17,183 nucleotides of DNA, taken from assembly GCA_002254385.1 (NCBI GenBank), contig NJDO01000025.1, positions 1-17,183 of the forward strand, read 5' to 3'. Made by a program: the position numbers and the translations under genes. The notes under the pieces are model-generated. The model searched no databases, had not been told where the DNA came from, and saw only the letters and a list, made by a program, of their open reading frames with translations. Position 1 is the stretch's first letter; every line of letters starts with the position of its first letter. The stretch is from Thermoplasmatales archaeon ex4484_6. GTDB lineage: Archaea; Thermoplasmatota; Penumbrarchaeia; Penumbrarchaeales; Penumbrarchaeaceae. Of the stretch, positions 6,424-14,388 are shown in pieces.

Positions 6424-7833
6424 TCAGAAAGACGTGTTGTAGATCAGTCTGGGTCTTATCCCCTTCAATCTTGAAAGGATGCCGTTATGAAGATTGTTGA
6501 GGATTTCCGTGGATGGGACATTTGCCTCAACCACCGTTGTCCTTCCGTGTCTTCCGAATGATATGACCTTGGATTGTATAAGACCGAGTTTGTCAAGTTC
6601 GCCCATGAGATTGACAACCTGTCTTCTTCCGAGAACGGTCAGGTCAAGCCTCTGGGCATAGTTTGAATAGGTCTCAACAACTTCCTTTGTTGTGGTCTTG
6701 ATCCGTCCACCGAGTTTCAGCTGGAGTATTGAATAAAGAACGAGTTTCGTCTGTAAAGGCAGGGTTCTCACTACCTGATTGACCCTGTCCATCTCTATCT
6801 TCTTCTGTGCCTGACGCACGTAGATGTCGGAGAGTTTTGGAGAATGATCCCTTTCGGCCATTTCGGCCGAAACCCTGAGAATATCAAGTGCTTTTCTCGC
6901 ATCTCCATTCTCCTGAGCGGCAAGAGCTGCACAGTAGCTTATGACATCGTAATCTATGGCTTCTGGATAGAATGCCTCCTCGGATCTCTGTTTGAGGATA
7001 TCCCTGAGTTGGTTGGCATTGTAAGGGTGGAAGACGAGTTCTTCCGCTCCGAGAGAGGATTTCACTCGTGAATCAAGATATTCAAGGAAATGTAAGTTGT
7101 TCGATATTCCGAGTAGGGATACTCTCGAATTGGAGAGTTCCTCGTTGATGCGGGTGAGGGTATACAGCACATCATCCCCTGACTTGAAAACAAGCCTGTC
7201 CACCTCATCCAGGATTATGATGATCAGTGAATCGGAAGAGTCCAGTTTTCCCAAAAGTCTGCTGTGTACCTCGTCCATGGGAAGCCCTGAAACGGGAAGG
7301 CGGTCCTCATCGTTGAACGGGGTGAGTCTGTTAGCTATCTGGGTGAGAACACGGTATTGGGTATCCATTTGCTGGCAGTTTATGTAAATGCATTTAACGG
7401 GTTTGAATATATCACGGATAACCTCCCTGCCGAATAATTCCTCGATTCCAAGGAATGAGACCGCTTCTCTGAGAGCATTGTCCAACCAAGTTGGCATGAA
7501 TGTGGAGTGAATGTCCATAAAAAAGGAGAAATACTGATTCTCAAGGATCTCCGATTTATCCTGGAGTGCTTTCATGAGGAGTTTGGAAACGACAGTCTTT
7601 CCCGTTCCGGTCATGCCGTAAATCATTATGTTGGATGGTGTATCACCTTTCAAGGATGTGATGAGGATCCTAGCAAGCGTTCTGATCTCCTCCTCGCGAT
7701 GGGGAAGACTGTCAGGGATGTAGGAATATCGAAGGACCTCACGGTTCTTGAAGATACGGCCCCCGAGTTCGAGAAAATCAAAAATATCCTTACCAAGCCC
7801 GCTCAACAGTTTCACCTTCGTCCCCTTTGACAT
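6424..7833 (-). CDS. cdc6: Orc1/Cdc6 replication initiator
   Basis: A 469-residue archaeal replication initiator, an AAA+ ATPase with a C-terminal winged helix that binds origin DNA and loads the MCM helicase. Visible parts: the N-terminal FKNREVLRYSYIPDSLPHREEEI entry region, Walker A GMTGTGKT (73-80), YINCQQMDTQYRVL (150-163), Walker B IILDEVDRL (206-214), sensor 1 GISNN (242-246), the arginine-finger region SRVKSSLG (255-262), sensor 2 GDARKALDILR (310-320), and a winged-helix domain from about residue 345 on. It is longer than the usual ~400 residues because ~50 extra residues (about 92-146) sit between the Walker A helix and the next core strand; the catalytic motifs around the insertion are intact. 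The start is the ATG at 7833. Upstream lies a 584-bp gene-free region, the usual place for an archaeal origin. Confidence 0.95.
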   Translation of the reverse strand: MSKGTKVKLLSGLGKDIFDFLELGGRIFKNREVLRYSYIPDSLPHREEEIRTLARILITSLKGDTPSNIMIYGMTGTGKTVVSKLLMKALQDKSEILENQYFSFFMDIHSTFMPTWLDNALREAVSFLGIEELFGREVIRDIFKPVKCIYINCQQMDTQYRVLTQIANRLTPFNDEDRLPVSGLPMDEVHSRLLGKLDSSDSLIIIILDEVDRLVFKSGDDVLYTLTRINEELSNSRVSLLGISNNLHFLEYLDSRVKSSLGAEELVFHPYNANQLRDILKQRSEEAFYPEAIDYDVISYCAALAAQENGDARKALDILRVSAEMAERDHSPKLSDIYVRQAQKKIEMDRVNQVVRTLPLQTKLVLYSILQLKLGGRIKTTTKEVVETYSNYAQRLDLTVLGRRQVVNLMGELDKLGLIQSKVISFGRHGRTTVVEANVPSTEILNNLHNGILSRLKGIRPRLIYNTSF

Positions 7834-7893
7834 ACCCCAGGGACATCCATAGCCTACACTAATGAAGATGTTATTGGGGCATCCCTATAAGGT

Positions 7894-7900
7894 GTATAAA
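7894..7900 (-). promoter_or_regulatory. Possible TATA box of orc1/cdc6
   Basis: TTTATAC on the minus strand lies ~64 nt before the orc1 ATG, and a second box (TTATAG, 7886-7891) stands just after it. Either would give a leader of about 30-40 nt. I cannot choose between them from sequence. Confidence 0.35.
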
Positions 7901-8378
7901 GGAGGTTGATATTTATTGTTTTCTTCTTTAGGAACCCCCTCTTTAAAAAGGAAAAATGAATGCCCCGGCAAGAGAATTAAGGGTATTATATTGTTGCATT
8001 AATCATGTGTGATATTATAATTGCAGCGTTATTTGGAAGAAACGAAAACTACACCTATCACAACTGCATGTACATGAACGGGATGAATGTCATTCATAGG
8101 TCGAACAATCCTATTCTTTTTACCCTTGGGGAATATACACCTCTAAGGAAACCTCCCATGAATATGGCATTGGTTCATCAGTGAAAATTGCATCAGTAAA
8201 GGTCAATCCGCTCTCCTTTCCGTCTTAATCATGATTCAAAACGTTATGTCGTGCTATGATACAAGGACTGTCGATGCAAGTTTGATTCGACGTCATAGGT
8301 ACAAAGGCAGGATGGAGTTTTCTTATCAACAATTCTCCTGAAAGGTCGCAACAATCTCCTTCTCATCTTTCACAACAG

Positions 8379-8388
8379 AAAAAGATAT
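8379..8388 (+). promoter_or_regulatory. TATA-like box of the gene at 8418
   Basis: AAAAAGATAT lies ~34 nt before the ATG at 8418. Transcription would begin around 8408-8412, giving a leader of under 10 nt; no Shine-Dalgarno precedes the ATG, so translation is probably near-leaderless. An ACCTAT motif (8394-8399) lies between this box and the start. Confidence 0.4.
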
Positions 8389-8417
8389 GTTGCACCTATG
8401 CTTCGGATATTACCATA

Positions 8418-9146
8418 ATGTCACTCGGAAGGGATGAACTGCTGAGACGGGTTGTGAGGTCCCTCAATGGTTCCATTAAGGTACTTTCGGATCTCTCCCG
8501 GGATCCCCCCATAGTCGAGATAGCCAATCTGGAGAGGAAAGGAGCATTCGAAACGAATGGTCTTCGGTCCCTCGGAAGGGAGGTTCTCGCGGTTGCATCA
8601 AGGATGAATGAATACAGAAGAAGATACTGGAAAATGGAGCTTCTGATAAAGCAGGCTTTCATGGATATGATGAGAAAACGTGGTTTCCTCCCGGGAACAT
8701 CACGGGAAATAGAATCCCTGAAGAATGCACTTCCCGGTTCACTTATCAAGGGTGATGATAGAATATGGGTCTACTCCTTCGATCATTACCTTCCCGACAT
8801 AGCACAGGGAGTTGGCCGCCCCGTGACCGAAGCTCCTTCCGGAAAGGAGGTATGGGACGAGTTGGAAGGGAGATTCCTTTCCAGGATAGAGAACCTGATC
8901 GAAATGGCAAATTCCATCATGCCGGATGCGTATTTTCTCAAGAACAGGATAAGAGCCATGATAGGAAAACCCAATGTCGGTATGGATGATATAAACATGA
9001 AGAGGCCGAAGATAGAAAGAATAACAAGACCGGTGAGAAAGGTCATTGTCATCAAGAGACCCATACCTCTTCCAAAAAAGGTAAGAAGACCCAGGAAACG
9101 GGTCCTGAAAAGACTGGATCATGAAGTTGTTGGGCCGCCGAGTTGA
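8418..9146 (+). CDS. Hypothetical protein with basic Lys/Arg/Pro-rich C-terminal tail
   Basis: I do not recognise this 242-residue protein. The first ~190 residues look helical and soluble (ELLRRVVRSLNGSIKVLSDL, MNEYRRRYWKMELLIKQAF), with no signal peptide or TM helix. Residues ~195-236 are a strongly basic, proline-containing tail (KRPKIERITRPVRK, IKRPIPLPKKVRRPRKRVLKR) of the kind often seen on proteins that bind DNA, RNA or acidic surfaces. It is the first gene after the orc1-side intergenic region, reading away from it. The next gene starts at its stop codon, so the two are probably translated from the same mRNA. A role in nucleic-acid binding is only a guess from composition and place. 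Confidence 0.8.
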   Translation: MSLGRDELLRRVVRSLNGSIKVLSDLSRDPPIVEIANLERKGAFETNGLRSLGREVLAVASRMNEYRRRYWKMELLIKQAFMDMMRKRGFLPGTSREIESLKNALPGSLIKGDDRIWVYSFDHYLPDIAQGVGRPVTEAPSGKEVWDELEGRFLSRIENLIEMANSIMPDAYFLKNRIRAMIGKPNVGMDDINMKRPKIERITRPVRKVIVIKRPIPLPKKVRRPRKRVLKRLDHEVVGPPS

Positions 9147-9151
9147 TATTC

Positions 9152-9661
9152 ATGAGATCATCATTTATGAAATGGGGTGCGATTCTATCCGTTTCACTTT
9201 TTCTCCTTTCAATACTGGCCTTTTCCTTTCCATATATCAAAGCTAAGGAGGAAGGAACCATCAATATACACTGGTCAAATCCAAAGGGTTTGAGATTGAA
9301 CGGCCTCGAAAAGGGTGACAAGATCCACCTGGAATACAAGGCTGATTCCAACCTTTCCGTGTATCTCCTGACAGAAGATGAGGCTGACGATTACAGAAGA
9401 CCCCTTTTCTATCGGACCGACCTTCCTCCTCCGGAGTTCACGGGGAAGGAGGGTGAATTCACCATTGATATCGATAAGGACGCCGATTACGAGATAATGT
9501 TCCTGAACGGCAGTTTCACGACGGACCATGAGGTGAAATACACGCTAATTACTTCAACACAGAGGGAGAAGAGAATATCATGTATATCAGGATCTAGCCT
9601 CCTCCTTCTTTCACTTTGCGTCATCATATTGATAATTGTTTTAAAGAAAAGAAATGGGTGA
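9152..9661 (+). CDS. Small two-TM surface protein, possibly GOLD/emp24-like
   Basis: A protein of 169 residues from the ATG at 9152; a TTG at 9143 would add three residues and overlap the upstream stop as TTGA. It has an N-terminal hydrophobic segment (WGAILSVSLFLLSILAFSF) that may be a signal peptide or anchor, an extracytoplasmic domain of ~110 residues and a C-terminal TM helix (LLLLSLCVIILIIVL) followed by KKRNG, so the tail is inside. The middle domain follows a beta-sandwich pattern seen in GOLD/p24-type and prepeptidase-type domains: GDKIHLEYKADSNLSVYLL, a central turn, then EGEFTIDIDKDADYEIMFLNG...HEVKYTLI. I could not confirm the family. It is tightly coupled to the upstream gene, and a T-run terminator follows its stop. 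Confidence 0.78.
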   Translation: MRSSFMKWGAILSVSLFLLSILAFSFPYIKAKEEGTINIHWSNPKGLRLNGLEKGDKIHLEYKADSNLSVYLLTEDEADDYRRPLFYRTDLPPPEFTGKEGEFTIDIDKDADYEIMFLNGSFTTDHEVKYTLITSTQREKRISCISGSSLLLLSLCVIILIIVLKKRNG

Positions 9662-9685
9662 ATGACATCTCCTGCACTCCAATGA

Positions 9686-9693
9686 TTTAAATA
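9686..9693 (+). promoter_or_regulatory. TATA box of the FG-GAP surface protein gene
   Basis: TTTAAATA lies ~60 nt before the chosen ATG at 9749; transcription would start near 9714-9718. This makes the upstream TTG at 9716 an unlikely start and leaves a ~30-nt leader that includes GAGGAAGGT. An ACCTAT motif (9698-9703) lies just after the box, as it does at the 8418 promoter. Confidence 0.5.
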
Positions 9694-9706
9694 ATGTACC
9701 TATTAC

Positions 9707-9713
9707 TTTTTTT
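9707..9713 (+). terminator. T-run terminator after the small two-TM gene
   Basis: Seven consecutive T residues 46 nt after the stop at 9661 fit the U-rich, hairpin-free termination used by archaea. It lies in or just before the start of the next transcript, so a role in both is possible. Confidence 0.4.
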
Positions 9714-9737
9714 AGTTGTTCACCTGTTACATGAAAA

Positions 9738-9746
9738 GAGGAAGGT
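9738..9746 (+). promoter_or_regulatory. Ribosome binding site that sets the FG-GAP gene start
   Basis: GAGGAAGGT ends 2 nt before the ATG at 9749, with the GGAGG-like core about 5-8 nt from it. The in-frame starts TTG 9716 and ATG 9731 lack such a site. Confidence 0.6.
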
Positions 9747-9748
9747 CC

Positions 9749-12700
9749 ATGTTCAGAAGGGAGCAGGCAATTGTTCATCATGCAACCTGTATGGATACAA
9801 GGAGAACTGCACCTAATGTTCCGTTGATTCTATTGATTTCACTTGCATTGCTCCTGTCATCCCTACCTTTGGTCCCATGGGAGAACATCACCGGTATTGA
9901 TTCCGCAGGCACAACCAGATCCCAGAACTCACTGGATGGAGAGTACAAGGCGGATGAGATATGCATGACGAGGTTCATTGGCGAGTCTTCACAGAATGCT
10001 TTCGGGATGCTGGGTTCATATATTGGCCATGCCGATGTAAATGGGGACGGGATAGAGGACCTTTACATGTCAGCTCCGAGACTGAATATGGGAGAATCCG
10101 TCACGGAAAGCGGAAGATGCTATATCTGGTATGGGGGCAATGAAAGCCTGAAGGATCAGCCCGAGCTTGATCTCGATGACAATTCACCCGATATAATAAT
10201 AGAAGGTACATCCCCGTTTTCACAAGCTGTCGGAATTCTGAGGTCCGGAGATATCGATGGTGATGGATTCACGGATATGGTGATAGGAAATCCACTTCAG
10301 CCTGAATCGGGTAAAGTTTATATTTTGTGGGGGAGCGGAGACCCATGGCCATCCGTAATTCAACTCTATCCTGCAAAAGGTAGCGAACCGAACGGGTTTC
10401 CCGTGGGTTTCTTGAGGACGTCAGAATATACCGTTATAAGCGGATTGGTGACAACGAGTGTTCTGGGGACGCATCTTGGAGAGGATATCGAGATAGGAGA
10501 TCTGGACAGGGACGGCCTCGATGATGTGGTCATTTCCTTCTACGGATGGAACGCAGTCCTCATTTGTTGGGGAAACTCGGATAGAATGGATATTGGTTCT
10601 GATCTGACGTATATAAAGAACAATAGTGAGGTCTCAAATTTCGGAAAGAATGTGGAATTGGGGGACATCGATGGGAACGGAACATTGGACCTTGTCATAT
10701 CGGCCCCCATGATTGATGATGAAAGAAGGGGTGTTTATCAGGCCGGTGGAATCTTCGTTTACTATGATCCATACAGGTTCAAGGGCAGTTTCGGGAAAGG
10801 ATCCGGGAATTATCTCAGGCCGTTGATAATGGGGAAGGACCCGTACGACAGGATAGGTCTCGGGCTTCTTGTAAGGGATATAAATGGTGATGGCAAGGAC
10901 GACATCCTCATTGGAGCTCCCGGAGATGATGGCCCCATGAATTCGAGAAGCCAATGTGGTGCCATCATGGTCTTCAACGGAAGAAATATTTCGGGTTTTT
11001 CCGACTCTTTTGTGGGAATGGACCATGCTGACACGATAATCTATGGAATAAATGCGAGGCAGGGCGGGGAACAGGGGGATAACCTGGGTGGTATGTTCGC
11101 GGTGGGTGATGTGGACCTGGATAATGAGCCGGAACTCCTTTTTTCCACCAGCACAAGGGATCTGGGAGCAGAAGATAATGTGGGAAGTATACTGCTGTTC
11201 GAAACAAAGGACACCTTCAGGTTCCCGGGTGGTGTCGCTGACCTAAGGGGAAGCGAACCCAGGATGAAGATATGGGGTATTGATCCCTCTGATAGTTTTG
11301 GTTCTTCCATTGCACTTTTCGATTTCAATGGTGACGAGGCCATGGATATTTTTTCCGCTTCCCCCTCGGCTGATGGTGATGGTAATTCCCGCCCGAATTG
11401 TGGAGAAGTTTATCAGTTTCCGGGCAGTTCCATCAGAATAGAAGGATTGACCATTTCCGGTACAGGTACTTCGGAAGGAGATATTTTTTCAGGTTCCGGG
11501 ACGGTATTCCTTTCAGTGAATATTGTCAAGAATCCCGACGCCTCTGCAATAGATAAGGTGAATGTCACCCTGGATCCGGGTGGACGTTCCATCGTTCTTT
11601 CATACGCAGATGATGTCTTCACTATTCTCAATGACCCTTTTTCTACGATTCACATGGATCTGGACGAGAGTACGTTTTCCACAACCTTGAACAGGGCAAG
11701 GGTAACTTTTGCATTCGATACCACATTGTTCTTTGACCTTCCCAAGAGGCCCCTTGTACTCGTGAATGTTTCAACGGAAGGCGGAGAGGAATTGCAGAGG
11801 ATCTTCGAAGACCCGTTTGAAAGTCACAATGATATTCAGCTAACGGGAGAATTGGAAGTGGGGATCGTTGATGGAAGGGTTCAGACAGGGAATGATTGGT
11901 TCAAACCAAATGACAGTATTGTCGTCAAAGGACTCTATCTGACATATCGGGACGATGAGAATGTCAGATATGACGGGGCTGTATGTTCTCTGAAGGTGGG
12001 AGGAGAAGGAATCCCGGATCAAACGATTCCCTACATGGATGGCTGGTCCGTAAACATAATCTTACCGGATCTCGATGGTTCGAACATTTCCGTTGAGATC
12101 GATCTGGACCCAGATGCTGTTCCTTATGGATTTCCTGTTTCCGACCTTCCGGACCTTGGAATGAAAAGGATAAAGCACGTGAATCTGGACCGCAATCCGC
12201 CGCTTGCACCCTCAGGAATATCCCTCATTTCGGAAGATGATGAGATCTCCCAGTATGATGATGATACCGAAAGATGGGTAAAATGGACAGAGAACGCAGG
12301 TATGACCCTGGATCGTGGTGGTTCGGGTGTGAAATGCTTCGAGGTATCCGTGAATGGTTCGCAATGGAAACCGGCAATGAAAAGCGGAGGTCTTCTCGCA
12401 ACCTTTTTCAAGGATCGGAATTTCCACGAAGTTGCAGAAATAACGGACGGTAATTCCGGGGAGATTATGGGATACAGGGAAATGGTGGACACAAGTATGG
12501 TCCATACGAGGGATGAATGGGGGGCTTTTCCCCCTTATCTGGAACTGGACCCCGCAAATTACTCCGTGAGGTGGCATGGCTGGTTCAGAGCATTCGATTC
12601 AAGGGATCACAGATTTTCACTTTCGGGCTCGGGAGAAGTAAAAATGATATTGGGTGATGAATGCCTGATAGATTGGTCCCAGCTTTCTGAGACGCCGGTC

Positions 12701-14257
12701 AGTCCACCCGTATACATGGAAAGCGGCGAGACACGCAGCATTACCATACTGCTGCGGAACTATGTCGGTCCTTCGAATGAAGTGTGGGAAACGTACATGT
12801 CCTTGAAAATGGAGGACAAGAAGGGATTCATGAACCCGATGGATCCGGCTCAGCTTCTGTTTCCTTCAAATATCACCAAAATCATAACACCATCAGAGGA
12901 AAGTTTCCCCGTCAGGGTGAGATCGGTGGATTGGGCAGGTCTTGTATCCGAGACTGTATCAATAACAGGATATACGGATCTTGCGCCCCCTGTATTCGAT
13001 CTATCATTGATCGAAAGATGGTATCCATCCACCTCCCCTGCGATAAAGGTACGAATAAGAGATCCTGCCATAAACGGAATAGATGGTTCCGGGGTCGATC
13101 CGGGAAACGTGAGTTACAGGATAAGGGAAGGAGTTGGAGGTGCGTTCTCCAACTGGACGAGTATGACATTCACGATTGGAAAAGGTGGTTCGGAAGAGGC
13201 ACCTGTCGAGGTTGAGGCAACCGTCATACCCCATCTGGATGAAAAATGGAAGGGAAGCATTCAGTTCACTGCATTCGATAGAGCGGGTAACCGTGCCATA
13301 TCCTCCGTTGTAGATATAGGAGTGGACCTGGAAGGTCCGGATTTCGAACTGTTAAGACCCAACCTGCTTCTGGTTCAGAGGGAAGGAAACATAGAATGGA
13401 TGCTAAAGGCCTTTGATCGGCCCGGCTCCGGCGTCAATGCATCGAATCTGGAGATGAGGTACCGTGAAATGAACGGGGATTGGTCGATCTGGTATCGTAT
13501 GAACGGTTCCGGGATATCCGAGGAGGTATTTGCGACGATCTCCTTTTTTCTTCCCGAAGGAGAGTTCGAGGTGCAGTTCAGAGGATTCGATGCGGTGGGA
13601 AACCTGGCCATGTCCCAACCGATGAGTGTCAAGGTTGAAAAGGAACCGGAGGATCTTCCCCCCGTTGCACGGATCTCTTCCCCCGTCGAAGGGCAGAGAT
13701 TCAAGGAAGGTACTCCAATACTGCTTGATGGGAGCAATTCCGAGGATGATGGCAATGGCAGGTTCGAACGGTTGAGATTCTCCTGGTTCTCAAACAGGTC
13801 AGGTTTGTTGGGGGTCGGTTCGATCTTGACAGTGTATCTGGACGATGTTGGCGTTCATAGAATAACACTTTACGTTGATGACGGTTCCATTGGGCACAAC
13901 ATCTCCACGTTTGTGAACATTACCGTGGAGGAATTGGATATAGGATATACTTCCGGGGAAACAAACGGAACTGGTGAGTCCAGCAACCTGATGGTATTGC
14001 TCATAGGCTCCCTTGTCACTGTCATTGTCCTGGTGCTGCTGTTGGTATTCATATTGATCAGATACAAGAAGAGAAGGGAAGAGGAGATCATGCTGGAATA
14101 CCGGGAAAGAACGGTAGATGATGAACTCTACGAATCGAGAATAAGGGAGGAGGAGAAGAATCTTGGTATTCATGAAGAAGAAGTGACAAGGACACAGGAG
14201 GAAATTGAAAGGGAGAGGGAGATCCTTTACGGATCACTGGGAGAGGAGCTGGAGTGA
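9749..14257 (+). CDS. Giant surface protein: 7 FG-GAP repeats, Ig-like repeats, PA14, PKD, TM anchor
   Basis: A 1502-residue membrane-anchored surface protein. Residues ~25-44 are a hydrophobic signal segment (PLILLISLALLLSSLPLV). Seven FG-GAP calcium motifs follow at about residues 96, 168, 251, 306, 376, 453 and 525 (DVNGDGIED, DIDGDGFTD, DLDRDGLDD, DIDGNGTLD, DINGDGKDD, DVDLDNEPE, DFNGDEAMD), the number needed for an integrin-alpha-like propeller; the last two are degenerate. Beta-rich modules follow to ~870, then a PA14 domain at ~880-1020 (GGLLATFF, YSVRWHGWFRAF, EVKMILGDECLIDW). After it come Ig-like repeats ending in FTAFDRAGNRAIS and FRGFDAVGNLAMS, and a PKD-like domain (~1304-1390, PPVARISSP...LDGSNSEDD). 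One TM helix (~1413-1438) precedes a charged, probably coiled-coil tail of ~64 residues inside the cell. PA14 often binds glycans; adhesion or substrate binding is likely, but no enzymatic domain is seen. Confidence 0.9.
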   Translation: MFRREQAIVHHATCMDTRRTAPNVPLILLISLALLLSSLPLVPWENITGIDSAGTTRSQNSLDGEYKADEICMTRFIGESSQNAFGMLGSYIGHADVNGDGIEDLYMSAPRLNMGESVTESGRCYIWYGGNESLKDQPELDLDDNSPDIIIEGTSPFSQAVGILRSGDIDGDGFTDMVIGNPLQPESGKVYILWGSGDPWPSVIQLYPAKGSEPNGFPVGFLRTSEYTVISGLVTTSVLGTHLGEDIEIGDLDRDGLDDVVISFYGWNAVLICWGNSDRMDIGSDLTYIKNNSEVSNFGKNVELGDIDGNGTLDLVISAPMIDDERRGVYQAGGIFVYYDPYRFKGSFGKGSGNYLRPLIMGKDPYDRIGLGLLVRDINGDGKDDILIGAPGDDGPMNSRSQCGAIMVFNGRNISGFSDSFVGMDHADTIIYGINARQGGEQGDNLGGMFAVGDVDLDNEPELLFSTSTRDLGAEDNVGSILLFETKDTFRFPGGVADLRGSEPRMKIWGIDPSDSFGSSIALFDFNGDEAMDIFSASPSADGDGNSRPNCGEVYQFPGSSIRIEGLTISGTGTSEGDIFSGSGTVFLSVNIVKNPDASAIDKVNVTLDPGGRSIVLSYADDVFTILNDPFSTIHMDLDESTFSTTLNRARVTFAFDTTLFFDLPKRPLVLVNVSTEGGEELQRIFEDPFESHNDIQLTGELEVGIVDGRVQTGNDWFKPNDSIVVKGLYLTYRDDENVRYDGAVCSLKVGGEGIPDQTIPYMDGWSVNIILPDLDGSNISVEIDLDPDAVPYGFPVSDLPDLGMKRIKHVNLDRNPPLAPSGISLISEDDEISQYDDDTERWVKWTENAGMTLDRGGSGVKCFEVSVNGSQWKPAMKSGGLLATFFKDRNFHEVAEITDGNSGEIMGYREMVDTSMVHTRDEWGAFPPYLELDPANYSVRWHGWFRAFDSRDHRFSLSGSGEVKMILGDECLIDWSQLSETPVSPPVYMESGETRSITILLRNYVGPSNEVWETYMSLKMEDKKGFMNPMDPAQLLFPSNITKIITPSEESFPVRVRSVDWAGLVSETVSITGYTDLAPPVFDLSLIERWYPSTSPAIKVRIRDPAINGIDGSGVDPGNVSYRIREGVGGAFSNWTSMTFTIGKGGSEEAPVEVEATVIPHLDEKWKGSIQFTAFDRAGNRAISSVVDIGVDLEGPDFELLRPNLLLVQREGNIEWMLKAFDRPGSGVNASNLEMRYREMNGDWSIWYRMNGSGISEEVFATISFFLPEGEFEVQFRGFDAVGNLAMSQPMSVKVEKEPEDLPPVARISSPVEGQRFKEGTPILLDGSNSEDDGNGRFERLRFSWFSNRSGLLGVGSILTVYLDDVGVHRITLYVDDGSIGHNISTFVNITVEELDIGYTSGETNGTGESSNLMVLLIGSLVTVIVLVLLLVFILIRYKKRREEEIMLEYRERTVDDELYESRIREEEKNLGIHEEEVTRTQEEIEREREILYGSLGEELE

Positions 14258-14304
14258 GAAATCGTTTTGACAGGTTGAATTTCAACATGCGAGCTCCCGA
14301 TTCG

Positions 14305-14312
14305 TTTTTTTT
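14305..14312 (+). terminator. T-run terminator after the FG-GAP gene
   Basis: Eight consecutive T residues 48 nt after the stop at 14257, in the gap between two convergent genes, fit an archaeal U-rich terminator. Confidence 0.55.
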
Positions 14313-14388
14313 ACGATAAGGGGACCCATTCACAAATCGCATTGCGGGACCAATCGAATTGTGCCTCTGTTCCCTAACAGATTGCAAA

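Larger units (their letters stand above)
7834..8417. other. Gene-free region beside orc1/cdc6: candidate replication origin
   Basis: This is the longest stretch without a gene in the window (584 bp), between orc1 on the minus strand and an unknown gene on the plus strand. It contains A/T-rich DNA (7981-8040 is ~70% A+T), a GAAACGAAAA core (8039-8048) resembling the centre of some origin recognition boxes, a 10-bp palindrome CATGTACATG (8067-8076), a 15-nt inverted repeat ATGAATG-T-CATTCAT (8083-8097) and four copies of ATAGGT on either strand (8053-8058, 8096-8101, 8295-8300, 8394-8399). No full-length ORB with its G-run is visible. Origins next to orc1/cdc6 are typical in archaea; calling this one an origin is inference. 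Confidence 0.45.

Noticed and set aside
8176..8197. Direct repeat CATCAGT at 8176 and 8191 as iterons or CRISPR
   Set aside because: Only two 7-bp copies, 15 bp apart; not enough for an array or an iteron set.
7834..8417. tRNA or other stable RNA in the largest gap
   Set aside because: No T-arm-like GGTTCRANNCC sequence, cloverleaf pairing or long G/C-rich hairpins were seen on either strand.
9716..9748. TTG at 9716 or ATG at 9731 as start of the FG-GAP protein
   Set aside because: The predicted transcription start is at about 9716 and neither codon has a ribosome binding site, while ATG 9749 follows GAGGAAGGT.
12784..13234. Long open frames on both strands inside the FG-GAP gene
   Set aside because: Out of frame with a gene that has clear domain content through the whole region; compositionally shadows.
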